From positions 432,769 through 496,768 of the forward strand of contig JAPYMA010003014.1 in NCBI GenBank assembly GCA_035041965.1: 64,000 nt of DNA, read 5' to 3'. Both the position numbers and the translations under genes were made by a program. Below, piece after piece: positions 37,864-53,121 of the stretch; the stretch's first letter is position 1, and the number at the start of each line of letters is the position of its first letter. The DNA is from Anisakis pegreffii (taxonomy: Eukaryota; Nematoda; Chromadorea; Rhabditida; Anisakidae). Under the pieces are notes generated by a model. That model did not search any database. It was not told the DNA's origin and saw nothing but the letters and a program-made list of their open reading frames with translations.

Positions 37864-39847
37864 GGCCAAGGCCCGGGGTATCGAAATGAATTTTCTGTGT
37901 TATACTATCATAATTCAATTGCCACTATATGTGATAACCAACCAAAACGGATTAAAATTACTAACTACTGGTGATATTTATGCGCAATAATGATGTATGT
38001 ATGTATGCTTGAGCAATTGCCAATATTGTAATAAGCGCTAAACACTTACAATCAAAAGAGAAGCAGAAATATTTGATTAACTGCAAAACTCGTACAGATT
38101 TACAAACATAAGCAAGTATGGTATAGCCCTTTGGAAACCTTAAGACGTTAATTTGCGCTTAACCGTTATGTACGCTGATTGGTGTGCTTCAACGTGTGAT
38201 CACCAACCAATGTAATACTAGCGATTTAGATTGAGATTCATCCAAATGCATTGTTTATGTAGTGGTACGATTTTTACAGATTGTCAAAATGAGTCTGTGA
38301 GAAACGTTCTCACTGTGAAACCGACCGACCGACTTAAGCAATTGCGTTCGTACATTGTTTAGCGCTGCCTGCCGTCGCTCTGTTTCGGAACGAACGAAAA
38401 CTGCGAGACGATAGCAGCAGGCTAGTAGTGTGTAGAATAAGAGGAGCGATTATTCGCTGGAAGCTTTGCTAGACGCAACAGGCGAGCGAACATATACAAT
38501 TGACCCTTGCCGGACCCGTAGAACTACTTTGCAAGATGCATTTCCACTAGAGCAAATGCCCGGTGACAGAAATATATGTTTAAACTGGGCGGTTCTCATC
38601 AAATTTGAGACGCAAACAGCATAGCATTATCGCAAGAAGAACGACATTGACGTTCTGAAAGCAGCAATAAGGTTAAGAGCGATTGAAATTGATGCGTGTT
38701 GTTGTTTTATGGACGACGACGACGACGCTGCCTCCTGCGTAGTAGTATCATGCTCAAAGTCACCGTTCCAAAAAAAAAAAACACCATCATCCAATCGTCC
38801 TTTTATGCTGTCGTCTTTTCATTACGTTTTTCAAACAGCAGCAGCAGTAGCAGCAGCGATATTCTCTAATCTCTCCTCAAGGTTTCTTGAGACGTGTTAG
38901 CTTTTATTATTATTTGTTCGCAGCTGTATTATATTATGGATGGATGGCCATTTTTAAAATGCTTCTTCATGAGAAGCGCCGTGTTCACTTATGACACTTG
39001 TGGCGAATGTTGATCACAGCGGAGCACTGAATAAAATTGATGTACGGAATGCGTTTGATTTGTTCAAGTCCTTATTGATCAACGAGTAATTTTTCCATCT
39101 TTTTTTTGTCTGAATTTTCGTCTTGAAGACGTTCGTTTTGTATCGATTGATGTTTTTTTGTTCGGAAATTATCGTGCTGGTCACCCATATCGCTCTTATA
39201 TGTGTTTGTTTCGTTGTTGTTGTTGCTGAAGGCTGAAAAGATCGTTGCGTTGAAAACTCAATTGGTTAGTTAGTTAGCCGTTAATCTTGGAGTTTTCTGT
39301 TGAAAAGAATTTCCAGATTTAGCGTTGTTTGCATTATAGCGACAGATGTATAGCTGAAGTATGAGTCGAATATATGCATATGGTAGCTTATATCGTTCTT
39401 AAGGTGTTCTGTCTAATACTGTTGAATTCTCCTGAACATTCGATGAACATTTAAGCTTCAGTCATGGGATGGATGGTCTTTTGTCAGCATTTTTGTTAAA
39501 TCGAAATCATTTTTCCAGAATAGCTTATGAGTGAAATTGGAATCAGAGACGAGAATACATGCTTGTTTGTTTCTCATGTTAATTTTTATTTTGAACTCGT
39601 AATATTTGTGCGATGAATCTTATGCGTTGATGATCTTATGTGAAGTAATATCCAGTAAAATTGTTCATAATAATGATGAATCATTCAAAAGTGTGCTACT
39701 GAAAAAGCACGAGTGATGAATCGTATTCAAATAAACATTTTTGTAGCAGTGAGTGAATTGGTTTGCTGGCATAAGGTGGTCGTATCAAGGAAGCGTACGA
39801 AGGTGTTTCTCTATGCGGCTGATGAGCACTTGAGGGGGTCGAAGTAG

Positions 39848-41722
<1,875 letters not shown>

Positions 41723-44700
41723 AGTTGTCGTTATGCTACATCATGGCTGTCAGTCATCATTATCGCTATCGTTAGTCAGTTAAGATTCATAACTACCAGT
41801 ATCAGTCAATCAATCAATCAAATATCATGAAACGTTTCCATCAAATGACGATGATTCGATTTGATTTGAGTTGAGTTGATAATCGAGAACACACACAACT
41901 GATCACCATCACCAGTGTTTGTTTTATCAATTCAATTGTATTTGGTTCGCTCTTTCGTCAAGCCTTTTCGATGCCTGTACGTTGTTTATTCTCATGTTTT
42001 TATTTTTTGTTTTGTTTGTTTTTTTGTTCATTGTGCGTTTATTTGAGAATGAGAATGAACCGCATTCCATCTTTGATAGCAGTTGAATCCAGCCGTCTTC
42101 CCTTCTTATCTTGTTGATATCTGTAGTTGTTTCATCTTTTCTTGCTAATTAAAGTCAAGAAAAGCTACTCTAGAGCGTTGAGCATTGCTGGCACTATGTT
42201 TCACTTGAAGAATACAGCTGCGAGAGTTGGATAGTTATGCGATGTGATATGTTGTCATAATGCATGCTGGTGGATAGATGAGGACTGTTCGGATAGTGGG
42301 CATCGTCTCGTTGTTCTTGTGATTAGAAAGGATCGTGTCTGAAAAGAAGTGAGCGTTGAAAAATTCAAAACAAAGTGTATTGAGTCTCAGTTCTGCAAAT
42401 ACACTGTTCGGTGACATCGATTGATAGTAATTCATTTGCACAACATTGCAAAACACCAAACTTTTTATTCATGGCCTCGATATGTTGCATTGAAATCATT
42501 TTATGTATTTGTTCAGAATGTGAATGTCGTTCAGTGTCATTGTAGAGTGAAGTTATACTTGGAAAAAAACTGAATGTTTCAAAGAGGAATATATATTATT
42601 GAAAAAGTTTTGTTGAGGTGTTGTGCAAAGTGCCAAATTATAATGTTCATCAATGATCGTTATGGTCATTTGTTGTTATCAAAAGATTGCTGATTGAATT
42701 TGGATGCGATTCGGTTAATTAATTGTTTGTGTTGATGCATCTCAGTCATCATGATTATTGTAGCGTGATTATATGTGTGTGTGTGTGTTTGAGTGTGAAT
42801 GATTCGCGTTTTATGCGGACTACATTGCGGTAGGTATCAAATTTGACTGATTGCACCTCTTACAAGCTTTAGATCTATGTGTATTTGTGTCATTTATTAG
42901 TCATCATCCTTTCCTGTATCATTTCTCATTTTTGAATCTTCGTTGCATTGTTCATTATCCTCATTAAGTATTCCATTTCATCACTACTCGAAAATATTCT
43001 TCTTTGTTACATCCTTTCAACGAAGAACATTCATTCGTCTTTCAGCTAAAAGTCATTCACAGTAAGAAAAACATCAAAATTTTTCCATCGAACTGCCGCT
43101 TTCGGTCAAACAATTAATCTTCAAAATTAAACTAAACGAAACGAGAGCAGAAAGAAATGCTGAAACAATTCATAACATATCGGGATTTGTTTTTAAGAAT
43201 GAGAATAATTTGTACGAATGTGATCGACTCAAGAAAAAAAATGAAGTAAAGATGGATGATACTGGATAATTTTTTTGGTTTGTTGGAAGAAGGAGAAAAG
43301 CTGTAATCTGTCATCGAAATTCAAAGAAATATCTTCAAGAACTGAATTTAGGTTTACATTCTCATAGTGTCGATTTTGATGAGATCTTTCTGTGTTGTCA
43401 TACTGATTTCCTAATTCTTACATCTAGGATTGATTAGGCTGATCATAGTCCTCGATCAGTTCCTTCAGTTTCATCGTCTCGAAAATGATCTCGAAAAAAA
43501 ATGCTTATTTGCCAACGCACGCATGTTGACCTAGAAACGTTTGTTTTCCATCTGAGACTGAATTCAGAAAGGTATTCTCTATCGACCATATAAACAGATT
43601 TCAGCAAGTTAACAGCAGGCCAATTGTTCACACTTCATCATTTTTCGTCAAATTCACTTGTGTATAGGATAGTAAGATATTGGAAAGGGCTTAGTATCCA
43701 GATGGCAAAGAGTATGTGAATAGTGTGTAATCATAAAATCGTCACTTTCATTCGATAATAAGGTCTACTTCCCCCATTCCAAGCATTTGTTGAACTGATT
43801 CGAAAATTCAAGTGGGTATCTGAAAATTCAAAACAGAAAAAAAAAACGAGAAATGATACGTTACGATTTAGAAAAAAAAACAAGATTCGTAAGGAATTTC
43901 ATATTGAGTTGCACTGCGTTGTTCAGTTGAGTGCAGTGAATTCACAAATTTGGACGTGAGTTGAAGTGAAAGGAAAGGAAAGTGATTGTATTCAGAGAGT
44001 TAATTGGTTTCACGTAGACTTACGTGGTTGAGCAACTGTGGAACATCTTAACACTGCATTATTGCTCGATAATCTTTGTCATGTTGGCGCTTAGCACATA
44101 ACCTTTATTGTGTACTGAAAATGAGATTGAATGAGGGCAGTATTGTAACTGAGTATTCAATAATACGATATGATATTATTCCTTCCCCATATCACTTTCG
44201 CATTTTGCGGTATCTTTTTTGATATTATTATTATTATTATTATCATTGTTTTAAACTTGCTTTTTTTTTGAAAAATGACTTTCTTGTTGTTACTGTTGTT
44301 AACTTTATGTGATTTGGTTTCATTATCTCAAATGATGAAATCAAATGAAAGTGCAAATTTTATCCATATCTTTGAAAATCGCGAAAAAACGTTACGCTTT
44401 TCCACTTGTTATCATTGATTTCCAAATAGAAAAGCTCTTTTTTGTTCTTTGTTTTGCTTTCTTCTTAATATTCGGCGATGATCGGATTCCAGTCGGTATT
44501 TGAAAATAGAAAAATGACGGTGTTCCGTCATACTTTGTTGGAGTAGATTCATTAATTTGTTCGTTCGTTTCGTATGTTTCGTTGAGAGTTTCAACGTTGG
44601 CTGCTACTTTTTTTTGAAGAATGAACGTTCATCGATTTGAACACAATTGGAAGAATTTTATTGCGCTTGAATGTGATCATTCGTAATGTTATTATTATTA

Positions 44701-45085
44701 TTCATACTTTCAAGGCGTAATAATGAATGCTACTCACTATCGCAAGTTTATTCCTATTGTAAAAAAGAAATATTTGTTAAATTGATAAGTCATCATCGTT
44801 ACGTCGTGGCTAAACAAATCACATTTGTGGATAAGAGAAATTGATGAGTTTGTAATGACTGCGTTGTTTAGATTGTTGGCGAAAATCTCAGAAAATTTTA
44901 TTGTTGGAGATTGATAACGATGTATTGCTTAGTCGTAAATATCTGCAATATTCACCGGTATTTTAGCGAGGAATTTAATTGATAAGCCAGAACAATTGAT
45001 TGATTATTTCACAAGCAATGCGATGAGCTTGATTGATAGCGATGTTGTTTGTGGATGTTTAACAATATTGAGAAGAATAAATTGA

Positions 45086-45109
45086 GGGAGGGAGGGAGGG
45101 AGGGGGGGG
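45086..45109 (+). repeat. GGGA repeat, G-quadruplex motif
   Basis: Four GGG runs separated by single A residues are followed by A and eight Gs. Single-base loops with at least five G-tracts make a very stable predicted quadruplex. It stands out sharply in this AT-rich spacer, about 1.1 kb upstream of the NOP9 start codon. Confidence 0.9.
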
Positions 45110-45409
45110 TAAAGGATGTTCATTGTTGTTGTATTGTTTTGTTTTATTAATATTTGCTTTTTGCTATACGATAAATTGTCAACCGATGTGTCAAGTTTTT
45201 GAAATCTTTTCTTGATGGTTCATTTTTGGTTTGGAAGAATTTTAATGTTTCTATTTGCTAGCCAACGCCTTCATATATATTATTATTATTGTTATTGTTT
45301 TATTGCTAATCTTTTATCGACAAATCATTTCGTCAATACTTTTCCGTTTGTTTTGCATTATGTGTTCCCACAAATTGTTTTCTATATCACTCAAGCAGAG
45401 TTCGGTGTT

Positions 45410-45480
45410 GCAAAATTATTATTATTATTATTGTTATTATCGTTTCATGATTATTATTATTATTATTATTATTATTATCA
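45410..45480. repeat. ATT microsatellite
   Basis: Long runs of ATT units, with a short TGTTATTATCG interruption, produce spurious poly-Tyr, Ile and Asn frames. Confidence 0.9.
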
Positions 45481-46128
45481 ATCGTTATGTTATCATTATT
45501 CGTTTGTTTATGCATTAAAATTTGCTCATATGGCGTTTGCAGTTTGTCACTGGATCGTTGCTTGATGAATTTTGCTGAAAGTATTAACGAATCCAAGCAT
45601 GATGGTTTCATATTGCAAAAATATTTACCTATGCAAAAAATATACACCCTAGCTCATCTAAATTTGGTGTTGATTCGTATTTTGGTGCAGTCTTGTGGTA
45701 CTAGTTGGATGACCTTCCCGTATACGTCAGTGGTACTGACTTCGGTCATTTTGCTGTTTGATGGTAAATGTATGCCATACGAGTAGTGATGGTTCTGAAG
45801 TCATTGAAGTTTGTTGTGCGAAGGTTTGGAGAGGGTTTGAAAGTTTTTCGGTTGCTACGTGTTTGCAATGAAAATATTGCACACAGTACCAAATCACTAG
45901 ATTCAATCCATTGTGGTTGGTTTGCTCTGGATGAGAAGTTTTGCATTCGGCATTTAATTTCCATCTTCGGATGTATTCAACGAAACTGTTACCAGAGGAA
46001 CGAATAGCAGAGATTTACTATGTGGAATGTTCGGAGTACTTTGTTTTTCTTAATTGATAGCAGAGCTGTTCTCGTTGCAACCACTTCATTGGATTCTCGT
46101 TACCTTGTTGAGTAATAGTATGAAAAAG

Positions 46129-46142
46129 ATTTTTTTTTGTAG
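46129..46142 (+). promoter_or_regulatory. Possible trans-splice acceptor before the NOP9 gene
   Basis: A nine-T tract ending in GTAG lies 50 bases upstream of the NOP9 start codon, with no in-frame exon before it. A pyrimidine tract and AG just ahead of the ATG is the usual place for a spliced-leader acceptor in nematodes. It could also close a 5' UTR intron. Confidence 0.35.
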
Positions 46143-46192
46143 ATTTATTCAGTCGATTTCATAATATTTCACCGAAAAGAGTGTAACTTCAA

Positions 46193-49100
46193 ATGACGAG
46201 GAAACGAAAAAGACCTCCTCAGAATGAGCAGGAACTGTCGGGAAAGCATCCCAATGATACACATTCGGATAATGTGATCAGTCATCACGCGGACACTAAG
46301 TACGACAGTTCATTTTTGAACTCTCTGGCTGGTTATGGTCAGAAATCAGGGCGGAACTCGAAAAAATACGAGAAGAGCGGTGGTGTGAAGTCGAAGAGAT
46401 TCAATGACAACCGTACCCATCAAGGAAACAGACGACCGCTTTTCGACGAGCTTGCCTCACAAGGTGGATCATCAAATTTCAAGAGTGAATTCGAGCGGAA
46501 ATATGGATACGTTGAAGAGAACGGTTACGTTGGTGATTACGGTGGCGATTACGGTAATTACAATGGTCAGGCAACGGGCGAAATGTAAAAATTCAGTCGT
46601 CATGCTTTTAGGGATTTTGATTCTGCGTTTTTTTCTATTGTTCGAAGTTCACTGAAGTTCGAGTTCTCGATATGATCTAAATTTGCTTTACTCTAAACGC
46701 AATTCAATGGGTTCTGTTGTGAAAAAAAGAAACGCTCTTCAAGTTCTACCTATAAGACGCTCTACGATTAGTAGCGTCTCCTGGAATGCGTTATAGATAT
46801 ACGGTAAAACTTGAAGCGTTTGGTACATTTGCGACACCTTTATAAGGTTCTTTCGTACTACATTCAGTTGGAAGCAAAATTCTGCACACTACTAACATTA
46901 CATGTTTTGAAATTTATATGCGTGAGGGATATGCTGCAAAGAAAGAAATTGAACAACTGAAATTTTTTGTTGAATAACGATAGATTTTCAAATTGTTTTA
47001 GACAGAATCAAGACGTAGAAGATGAGCATAATGAAGAGGAACCTCCAAAAACGTTCCCAACCGAATTGGTCGCATATCTCAAGAATTGTGCAGCATCAAT
47101 CGACGACGAATCAGAAGAAATGGGTGATTTCACAGGAATTTTCATTCGTTCATCTGCGATTTCGCACATTGTGCTTTCGCAATTGATTCTGGTTCAGTAA
47201 ACGGACGCTTGAATTTGTGCAGTTATTTGTTAATAACAGAAATTGTAGTTAGAATATCAGCAATGGTACTGATAACAATATCACTAACGATGAATGTAAT
47301 GATAGCATCATCGTTAATGTTCATGCAGTGATCTTTCACATTTGTTGTCTTCGTCTCGCATTTACTTCTCAGAGGGAGTTGTCGATTGATTGCAACAATT
47401 TTGTGTGTTTACACATTCAATGAGAGTATTTCAACTTTAAGCAATAATTTCTATAATCAAGTATTATCTTTTTTTTTTTCTTTCAGGTGATATAATACGT
47501 GAGAAATGTTTGGAGGAATGCGAAGGCATGGAAATAGAATTGTGTACGTATGAGTCGAGTAGTAGATTGATTGAAAAGATCTTCAAGGACTCGAGAAAGG
47601 GTGCGTGCAAATGGCTCGAGTCATTTATGAAAATCAAGAAAGTCACACAATTGGAAATCCTTTGCTCAGGTTGTGCATGCAGATGCCTTGAAACTTTACT
47701 GTTCGCACTATCGACCTCTTCAGATATTCAGGTTTGATTTTGAGATGTATTCAATTGACTGATTTGATTATATTACGTTTTAATATTATGGGTTTTATAG
47801 CGTGAATATATTTGTCAATAGTAACAATAACGTATCGAATGACCAATCGAAAGTGAGTGTGCAGAAAATGCGAGATGAGATGCACGGCTTAGAATGTATT
47901 TGGGTAGATGCCTTCCAATTGGAGATGTTTTAGATAATTGATCAGTTGAGTGACTTAATTGTGGATTGTTGGAGTGAACTGATAGTGAATCAGAATGCGA
48001 GTCATTTCATTCGTTCATTCACTCGTCACTTAATCGGTCTACCAAAGCTGGATCTCAGCAATTCGAAAACAACTGCTCTTGTGAGAAATCCGGATTTGAA
48101 ACACTCATCGAATTTGGATGAAATGTCGAGCATTCTTCCAAGTGAATGGTTACACGATGAGAAAGCATTGAGGAAGCAGTTCAATCAGTTCAATTCGACT
48201 GTTGGCCTTAAAACTATCTTCACGAAAATTATCAATTTAGCACTGGATTATAATTTAATGAAAGGTTGGCTATTAGTGTTGAAAGAATTTCTTAAAATTG
48301 CTGTTGGATTCTGTCATATTCTCGATTGAAATTGCTTGAATATATAAAGACTTTGAAGCGTGCTGCTAAAACTTGCCCTACGTATGGAATGTTTATTGTT
48401 TCTTCCATACAAAAAAGTGAAATTTGTTGTTCAGCTTTTATTTGTCATTATTTCCTGATAGCTTCAGAGAAGAAGTCATCAGATGTTTGGTCAGAATTGA
48501 TGAGTTAATCTAAAGAGGTACATTTGCAGATTGTATAAATCGAGAAGCGGTTTCATTGTTAATGCAGGAATTGATCGAATATGATTGGTTTGTGAGAACA
48601 TCGAAAACAACCGAAATGATCTTGAAATGTCTCGGCGATTCGGAAGGCAGTGTGCTTTTGCAGTGGCAGGGCAAGCAAAGTTCTCGAGTGTGGGAAGTGC
48701 TTGTGAAACGGGTCATTTGATTTTTCGTCTTTATCACCCTTCTTCAATTTTCAACGGAAGAATGGATACGATCATAGAAATAGAAGTTGTAAATGAACGC
48801 AAAATCTTATAAAATCCAAACAATCGCCGTTCTGTCGAATCAATTCGTATACGAAATTGAAATGTGAATTTCATGAATTCAGACAAGTGAAGATGCACGA
48901 CAATCGCTTTATTCATCCGTGTTGAATGGCAAACTTTTGGAACTTTCATTGCATTCGTTTGCAAATTTTGTGGTTGGAGCGTTCATTTCAAGTGCGAAAT
49001 CAGAAGAACTTGTGAGTTCATGTGACTTATTTGTTCCTGAATGTTACATTAAGTTCACGTTGATAGTTACGATTCTCCTTCAGCTTTTTGCAATGCTCAT

Positions 49101-50569
49101 TGTGAAGTGCGATTCGTTGGGTTTGCTCTCATTTAAGAGTTGTTGATTGACACTGTCATAAAATAGTGTAGAGCTTATTCGAGTATCTTCAGATAATTGA
49201 TGTATTCGACGAACTTGTGAATAATTTGGATCAAATATGTAAAGGCGAGAAGTGGAGTGTGCTGAAAGGACTGATCAAGGCATCGTCACGATATCCGGAG
49301 TATCAGGCTGCTCTGCTGAAGAATCTCCGATCGCAATTCGGCAGTGCTCAAAAATCAACCCGAAATGCCTTTTTACCCAATATTTTGACGCTGAATAATG
49401 CTGAAATGAGTGAAGGTGATAACAGCAACAATTTGAGCTCTTCTATCTCACTATACTTAACAATATCAATTCATTTATTGCTTATCATTGTCATCAATAT
49501 TAGAATATTACCAAAATCATCACATTTATCGCCATAATGTCGTTACCATTGAATTACTGGTACCCTCATAGCCAGCACTAGCGAACAAATTATTGTTCTC
49601 CATGATGCAGTCAGTGATGGTTTCAGATGAGACTGGAAAGGTGAAATTCAATGTGGAAAACGGTACTCTTCATGGATCACTAATGCTACAAAACCTGTTC
49701 ACCCTTAAGCATAACAAAACACTTCTCTTTTCATTTCTTTCATTATCTGATGAAACAATCCTCCAAATGACTTATAATCCAAAAGGCAGCCGTGTTATTC
49801 AAGCTTTCCTTCAATCGAAACACATCGATGACACAAATAAGTTGCAGTTGGCAAATTTGTTAATAGTGAGTTAATTTGACGGTGATTTGTCATGCTTTCA
49901 TATTCGTTTGGTGACGTTACGTTATGACACCGTGAAATCTTATCGTGAGTATGGGTGAATGACTGACAATTTTGTTGAATCGAATTGATCATTTAAAGGA
50001 AACTCATCGAACCCTCACATGATTCGCTTATGGCATTTGATCATCATAAGCAAGTAATCAGTCATTAACTAATTAACTACCCGATAAAGGTTTTCATCAC
50101 AAGAGACTGATCCAGAATTGCCTAATATTTCCATACGTGTGCGTTTTCAACGTTAATTTTCAGTCAAAATGGCATAATTTGGTGCACAGCAAAGCTGGAA
50201 GTTATGTTTTTAATCTACTTTGGGATTACGGATGGGTGGAGATTAGGAAGAAAAAAGAAATAATGCAAAAATTATGCCGTCTAAAAAATGAGGTAAGTTC
50301 AATCACACATCATTTTCATAGGAAAATAAATGGAAAAAGATTGGATTATTGAATTTTGTTAAAGTTAATATTCGAGAATGAGAAGTTACTTTGGTAATTT
50401 TTAATTTAAAATAAATGGTACCTTGTGACTAATGGCTGATTGATTTCAGAGTAATACACCGTTACGTCGTATAATCATGGAAAGGCTTGATATGAACGGA
50501 TTTCGCGAGGATCCGCAAAAATGGACGAAAGCACAGAATGCTCTTCGGGAGAAATTAACTAACAATTGA
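46193..50569 (+). CDS. nop9: NOP9-type nucleolar Pumilio-repeat protein
   Basis: Ten exons with agreeing phases: 46193-46584, 47002-47123, 47487-47731, 47934-48264, 48530-48711, 48883-49011, 49193-49415, 49627-49865, 50164-50292 and 50450-50569, 703 residues. The basic N-terminus (MTRKRKRPP) and a Gly/Tyr-rich stretch are followed by degenerate Puf-type helical repeats. Examples are NASHFIRSFTRHLIGLP, LHSFANFVVGAFI, NPKGSRVIQAFL and SKAGSYVFNLLW, plus HGSLMLQNLF, which resembles the NOP9 HG-LxLQxLL segment. NOP9 binds 20S pre-rRNA in the nucleolus and is needed for 18S rRNA maturation. Length and repeat layout fit NOP9 better than PUF8-type developmental regulators, and PUM3/Puf6 is the main alternative. 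The N-terminus is fixed by ATG 46193. AATAAA at 51112-51117 is a possible poly(A) signal. Confidence 0.85.
46730..46827 (+). ncRNA. Structured RNA candidate in NOP9 intron 1, H/ACA-like
   Basis: Nested inverted repeats lie within the intron 46585-47001. The outer stem pairs 46730-46745 with 46808-46821 (14 pairs with a two-base bulge). A middle stem pairs CTATAA at 46750-46755 with TTATAG at 46791-46796. An inner stem pairs AGACGCT at 46755-46761 with AGCGTCT at 46773-46779; the two inner stems share one base, so one pair must give way. An ACA follows the outer stem at 46825-46827. A long hairpin with an internal loop and an ACA just past its base is the layout of an H/ACA snoRNA 3' hairpin, and intronic snoRNAs often sit in ribosome-biogenesis genes. 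No clear upstream hairpin or H box is visible. Confidence 0.4.
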
Positions 50570-52434
50570 AGCGTGCATGCATCCTGCTGAAAATCTTAAA
50601 TTATAGTAGCAGATTTGATCGGGATTGTCAGAAATTTGAATTAATCATCGTTTATCGACTGATTTTTTATTATTTGGAAAAATGATAAGATCAAATTCGA
50701 GTTTGATTGACTCCCGAATTTTCGATTCGAAGAGATCATTAAGAATGATTTGTTCAGCCAAGAGTAGAAATGCCACCGAAACTGTCACCAGATGTTATCG
50801 TTTTTAACCACTTGTATATCGTATCAGAAATATTTATGGCTCTTCGAATGTTTCGTTTCCAATGCAAAACTTCATTGAATATTTCCATTGGGCGTATCGA
50901 AGACAACTGATTATGACGATGGATGTGCCACGGTTTTGCTATTGTTTGTTGAAGTCTTAGTGATTTACCTATAAATGCTATTGTTTTCAGTGATGTACAT
51001 ATACTGTCACGTTGTTGTTGTTGTTGCTATTTAGCGTATTGATGTTTTTAAAAACTGCTTCGGTTCGTTTTCATATGTCGTTTTTGAAACTGTTGAAATT
51101 TTTACTGAAAAAATAAAGTCGATGAAATTTGCGATCAACATTAAGTATGTCATTTTCTCGTTTCATCACATTCATGTTCAAAACTCATTTAACAATCACC
51201 TCAGTTAATCCATTAAATACAGTTGTTGTTTTTCTTCATATTCATTAAATAGAATAACTAAACGCCTAGAGAACATTTCGAGGTTCTGTATGAGACTATG
51301 AGCGTATGCGAGAACCTATAAGATGGTTTGCTAAATTCCGATAAATCTCGCACACCAAACATCTAAAACAGTGTCACTGCAGTCATCGAATACATTTAGC
51401 TATAAACGCTATTGATTTCAGTGGAACGAATGAAACTTTACTAATTATCACAAAAAATTGATAGCATATCAGCGAATGTACACTTCAGTAGTTTAGGTAT
51501 ATCAGTTCCTGAACAAAAATGTTCGAATAGTGGTAACTAGGGAAACAAGAACAGCCAACAGGTATGTCAAATCGTTAATTATTTGCAATTGTATGACGAT
51601 GAAAGTAAGATGGTCGTAGTAACTTCGTCACATCATTACAATACCATTGCTTTTCATCACCAATACCTTTTCATCATTACAGTGTTCACGGCATTTACCA
51701 CGCATCGTTACTATTGTTATGATCATCTCACTAATTATGATCATATTATCAATTTCAAGAAAATGGCCTCATTCTGACCATTCAATCGAGTTCTTTTGAG
51801 AAAATAACGAATGACGATTTTTTAATCGCCTGCAAAAGCAGTGTTTTTGGCAGACGCAATTGATTTTAGATGAAACGGTGCTGTCATTTATTGGTGGTGG
51901 TTTGAAAGAGATGCTTACGTACCATTTGAAAGGATTCCCAACGAAAAACAATTTTTTTCACTGAATTAAAGTCAAATGCGAGTTCAGAATGGGTATTGTG
52001 AGTGGCAAAGACCAACAATGCTTTCTATAAGTAAATTTTCGCTCTTCACGAATATTCAATTCATCCTAATTCCGCCAGGTTTAAAAAATCATCAACTCAA
52101 ATTTGTCGGGTTCGTTTTCTCATCTCAAAATGTTTGTAGGCGATGTTAATCGCGAATTGTTTGAAAATTTAATGCTCACTACATAGTGATCAACGACAAG
52201 TTAGTTGAAAGTGTCCATTTTGTAGGTTTCACTTGTGAGAAGACCGAACAGAACATCAAGACAAGAATGTTCATTGAAATAAAGCATATCAATATTACAA
52301 GGTTTTACGATTAACAGAAGGTTACAAGATACACTGTAGCTGTTGCAGTACAATAGACATAAGAACGATGTAGAATAAATACAAAATGCAATCGAATGAG
52401 ATTCGAATGATCGTTGATGATGACTGGACGGAAT
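50570..52434. other. Spacer between NOP9 and the first heat shock gene
   Basis: This holds the NOP9 3' UTR, probably to shortly after the AATAAA at 51112-51117, and the 3' flank of the minus-strand heat shock gene. No gene is supported here. Confidence 0.5.
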
Positions 52435-53121
52435 CTAGCGTCTCTGGATCGATGCTCTCGGTGCATGTTCAATTGGGATGCTGCGTGTTGGTGGTAGAGC
52501 TGTGCTGATTTTGGGTGCGATCACCGTAAGAACGCCAGTATCACTGAGACGTGAGTTGATCGCTTGCACGTCAACACTATCGGGCAGAGTGAATTTGCGA
52601 ACGAAATGACGCTTGATCGAGCCGTGCTCATCGCTGCGTTCCTCATGATGACCCTCAACAATCAAGTCCTTATCTCGGACCTCCACCTTCAACTCTTCAG
52701 GTGCGAACTGCGACACGTCCATTTCAATCGAGAACTTGTCCCTATCGTTAACAATCTAAACAATATTTATTCATTAACTAAAGTTTCACTTATCTTAGAG
52801 TGCAACCAGCACCCGAAATGGATTATCTTAACTGAACGCATTGAACGTAAACAGCCAACAATAACAACGCGATGTATCGTTATTCACTCCTTCAGCAACT
52901 TTACAGTATCCTTAGGCATTCATGAAATCAAAGTCAGGACTGTTTACCGCAGTAACTTGGTAAAGAATAATAGAAAAAGGAACATTTCCGACCGCATTCT
53001 CCAAATTCGCTTGACGCATCATTGGTTGATCAGTCCAGTATGGACGAAAAGCGTCGAATGAACGTTCCATCTCGCGGAACATTCTATCCATTGGAGTCAT
53101 GCACCAAGGAGTGAGTGACAT
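52435..53121 (-). CDS. HSP-16-like small heat shock protein, copy 1
   Basis: Two minus-strand exons, 53121-52984 and 52755-52435, join in phase 0 to give 152 residues. The short N-terminal arm (MSLTPWCMTPMDRMF, RPYWTDQP) is followed by an alpha-crystallin domain: DVSQFAPEELKVEVRD, IVEGHHEER, HGSIKRHFVRKFTLP and GVLTVIAP. An IPI motif stands in the C-terminal extension. Small heat shock proteins hold unfolding proteins in ATP-independent oligomers; the IxI motif docks subunits. The length and a single intron between arm and crystallin domain match nematode hsp-16 genes. The second exon is nearly identical to that of the neighbouring copy. The start is the only ATG in this frame before the conserved arm. 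Confidence 0.95.

Larger units (their letters stand above)
41723..46129. other. Spacer between the Ras and NOP9 genes
   Basis: AT-rich DNA without a supported gene. It contains GT runs near 42773-42790, ATT-type microsatellites near 44217-44250 and 45410-45480, and a G-rich run at 45086-45109. Open frames over the ATT repeats are low-complexity artefacts. The start of this stretch should include the Ras 3' UTR. Confidence 0.5.

Noticed and set aside
38709..38900. A 63-codon frame starting MDDDDDAAS upstream of the Ras gene
   Set aside because: It is low-complexity, unconserved-looking sequence in the likely promoter or 5' UTR of the Ras gene.
45212..45786. Long frames rich in Tyr, Ile and Asn
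   Set aside because: They come from ATT microsatellites, which lack stops in some frames. There is no domain or splice structure.
52564..53061. A 165-codon plus-strand open frame over heat shock copy 1
   Set aside because: It is antisense to a well-supported small heat shock gene, and its peptide only mirrors that gene's codon pattern. The same shadow frame appears opposite copy 2.
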